From an uncultured Hymenobacter sp. (GTDB taxonomy: Bacteria; Bacteroidota; Bacteroidia; Cytophagales; Hymenobacteraceae): a stretch of 15,482 nucleotides of DNA. The notes beneath the pieces are model-generated. The model did not search any database and was not told the origin of the DNA. It worked only from the letters and a program-made list of their open reading frames with translations. The stretch is from positions 1 to 15,482 of the forward strand of contig CALMOO010000309.1 in the NCBI GenBank assembly GCA_937871705.1, given 5' to 3'. This document shows positions 14,119 through 15,482 of this stretch, piece after piece. A program made the position numbers and the translations under genes. Position 1 is the first letter of the stretch, and each line of letters opens with the position of its first letter.

Positions 14119-14867
14119 TCACGCGAGCGAGGCCCAAAAGCTTGTCAGTAAGTCGTTGACCTTGTGGGGCGCTTCCAGATTGATTAAATGCGAAGCGTTT
14201 GGGACCACTTCCACGCGGACCGTGCCGAGCGCTTCGGCCAGGGCCTGCGCCGCCGCCACGGGCGTACTGGCGTCCTCCGCGCCCACAACCACCAGCGCGG
14301 GCCGCGAGAGGCCGGGTAGGCGGGCCTGCGTGGCGAGATTAGCAATCACCTCCCAGAGGGCGGCGTGAAACTCGGCGTCCTGCTGATACAGGATTTTCCG
14401 AACCCAGTCCAGCACATCGGGCCGGCGGGCGCTGAATGCGGGTGTAAACCAGCGGGCCAGCGAAAGCGGGGCCAAGGCCTTCATGCCGGCGGTGCGCACG
14501 AACTGGGCCCGCTCGCGCAACGCCGCCCGCCGAACGAGATGCCGACCAGGTGCGCCGGCCCGGCCCCTAAACTCTCGATAACCTGCACCAAGGCCGCCCC
14601 AAACCGCTCAAAGCTAGGTTCCCCAGTCAAAGGCGCCGAGAGGCCGTGCCCCGGCAGGTCAAGGGCCACCACGTCGTAGTCCGCTTGCAGGGCTTCAATC
14701 TGAGGGCCCCACAAGGTCAGGTCCACGCCGACGGCGTGGATTAGTACCACCGGGGTGCCCCCGCGCGGACCCGTGCGGATAAGGTTGATAAGTGAGCCAG
14801 GAGGAGCCAGGGATTGTTGCATGTTCTTGTTGTTAGGAGCTTGGGCCGCGTTAGCAATGAGCATCAT
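14119..14867 (-). pseudogene. Alpha/beta hydrolase, internal deletion and frameshift
   Basis: The N-terminal frame (ATG 14867, or more likely ATG 14822 starting MQQSLAPPG) has the strand-turn TPVVLIHAVGVDLTLW, the DLPGHGLS segment and the nucleophile elbow GISFGG. It then runs into nonsense. The C-terminal frame resumes near 14520 (RERAQFVRTAGMKALAPLSL) and carries the acid in VVVGAEDASTPV and the histidine in NASHLINLEAP, ending at 14119. Related hydrolases of the 3-oxoadipate enol-lactonase type have roughly 30-40 residues between GxSxGG and the RExAxxV region; these are missing here. All three triad residues survive but in separate frames, so no active enzyme can be made. The gene is on the minus strand with no close operon partner. 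Confidence 0.8.
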
Positions 14868-14983
14868 GCGTCATTGGCCGTCCGCTATCAGTAGCATCCC
14901 TACCGCGCAATTTCGGCTGACCAAAGCGACCAAGATGCCTTGTCTACCGGACGCCGATGACGCTTTTTGACTAGTACTTAGTA
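14868..14983. other. Short intergenic stretch
   Basis: I see no gene, promoter box or clear hairpin in these 116 bases. Confidence 0.4.
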
Positions 14984-15482
14984 TTATCCTTGGTTTAACT
15001 TAGCAGCTAGCAGCTTGTTCAGCCGCGTAGGCAGCGAAGTCAGACGCTGGCCGGTGGCGTGGGAAATGGCGTTGGCGACGGCGGTCTCATCCACGATGCC
15101 CAAATCGCCCTTGCCTTTCACGCGGAGCGGGTGTCCGCGGGTGTCTTCTTCGGGAAAAACCACATCGAGGTCGGCCACGTCGGCGAAGACCGCCAGAAAG
15201 CAGCACCAACGGATGGCCTCATCGTCGAACCAGTCGTCGGGCTGGCCTTTTTCCAGCACGTAGTGCAAGGCTCCGACCCCCACGGCCAGCAGCCCAATGC
15301 CCAGGTAGTCGGTGACAATCTGGCTCTTGCACTGCCCCTCGCCCGGCTTTTCGCAATGTATACCCACGTGAGCACGGCCGCCGCAATGCCCTCCGGCACG
15401 TTCACGTAGAAAATGTACGACCAGTGGTAGTTGTCCACGATAATGCCGCCCAGGAACGGGCCCAGTGTGGGACCCAGAATGA
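14984..15482 (-). pseudogene. DHA2-type drug exporter remnant fused to xanthine-dehydrogenase C-terminus
   Basis: The frame entering at the right edge reads ILGPTLGPFLGGIIVDNYHW and IFYVNVPEGIAAAVLTWVYI, the motif-C helix and following helix of EmrB-like DHA2 transporters (proton-driven drug export, inner membrane). A 1-nt shift near 15352-15358 is needed to continue in KSQIVTDYLGIGLLAVGVGA and LEKGQPDDWFDDEAIRW. Near 15175-15195 the likeness changes, without a frame break, to DLDVVFPEEDTRGHPLRVKG, then GDLGIVDETAVANAISHATG and RLTSLPTRLNKLL. That is the C-terminal end of the molybdopterin-binding subunit of the xanthine dehydrogenase/aldehyde oxidase family. A deletion has therefore joined two unrelated genes. 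The transporter lacks most of its 14 helices and cannot function. The gene start lies outside the window. Confidence 0.75.

Overview
The window looks like chromosomal DNA of a GC-rich Bacteroidota, most likely a Hymenobacter-type Cytophagales. This is inference. The support is the GC-rich coding regions, starts without a clear Shine-Dalgarno sequence, -7 boxes of the Bacteroidota type (TAnnTTTG at 1061-1068 on + and 12056-12063 on -), a short carboxypeptidase-regulatory-like secreted protein, a DUF922 protein, and AraC-plus-short-chain-dehydrogenase (SDR) neighbourhoods. There are no rRNA, tRNA or CRISPR features, and no transposase gene.

Left part (1-5126), mostly + strand and intact. A lipoprotein-like gene runs off the left edge on the minus strand. 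It is followed by about 0.9 kb without a recognised gene, a secreted M28 metallopeptidase with its own promoter and a hairpin after it, a small secreted carboxypeptidase-regulatory-like protein, a 144-bp MITE-like element with 21-bp perfect inverted ends and an 8-bp target duplication (not a gene), and a secreted DUF922 (HExxH) protein. A hairpin-rich spacer (5127-5441) separates this part from the rest.

Right part (5442-15482), all on the minus strand. It holds redox and detoxification genes with their regulators. In transcription order from the right edge: a DHA2-type drug exporter joined in frame to the C-terminus of a xanthine-dehydrogenase-like protein; an alpha/beta hydrolase; a fragment that may be a Crp/Fnr start; an intact SDR followed by its TetR regulator; an AraC regulator followed by an SDR; a second AraC regulator followed by an epimerase-like protein; a catalase-family protein followed by a quinone-oxidoreductase-like MDR protein. 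The motif 'regulator plus Rossmann-fold dehydrogenase' occurs three times.

The main feature of the right part is decay. The MDR protein, the epimerase, one SDR, one AraC, the hydrolase and the exporter/XDH chimera are all broken by 1-nt frameshifts, internal deletions or in-frame stops, and the Crp-like piece is cut short. Catalase, one AraC, TetR and one SDR remain intact. Some 1-nt shifts lie in short homopolymers and could be sequencing errors; the multiple in-frame stops and the deletions are harder to explain that way. The clearest regulatory structure is a pair of mirror-image 19-bp boxes around the promoter of the intact SDR-TetR operon. I see no convincing novel multi-gene system; the MITE and the operator pair are the best leads.
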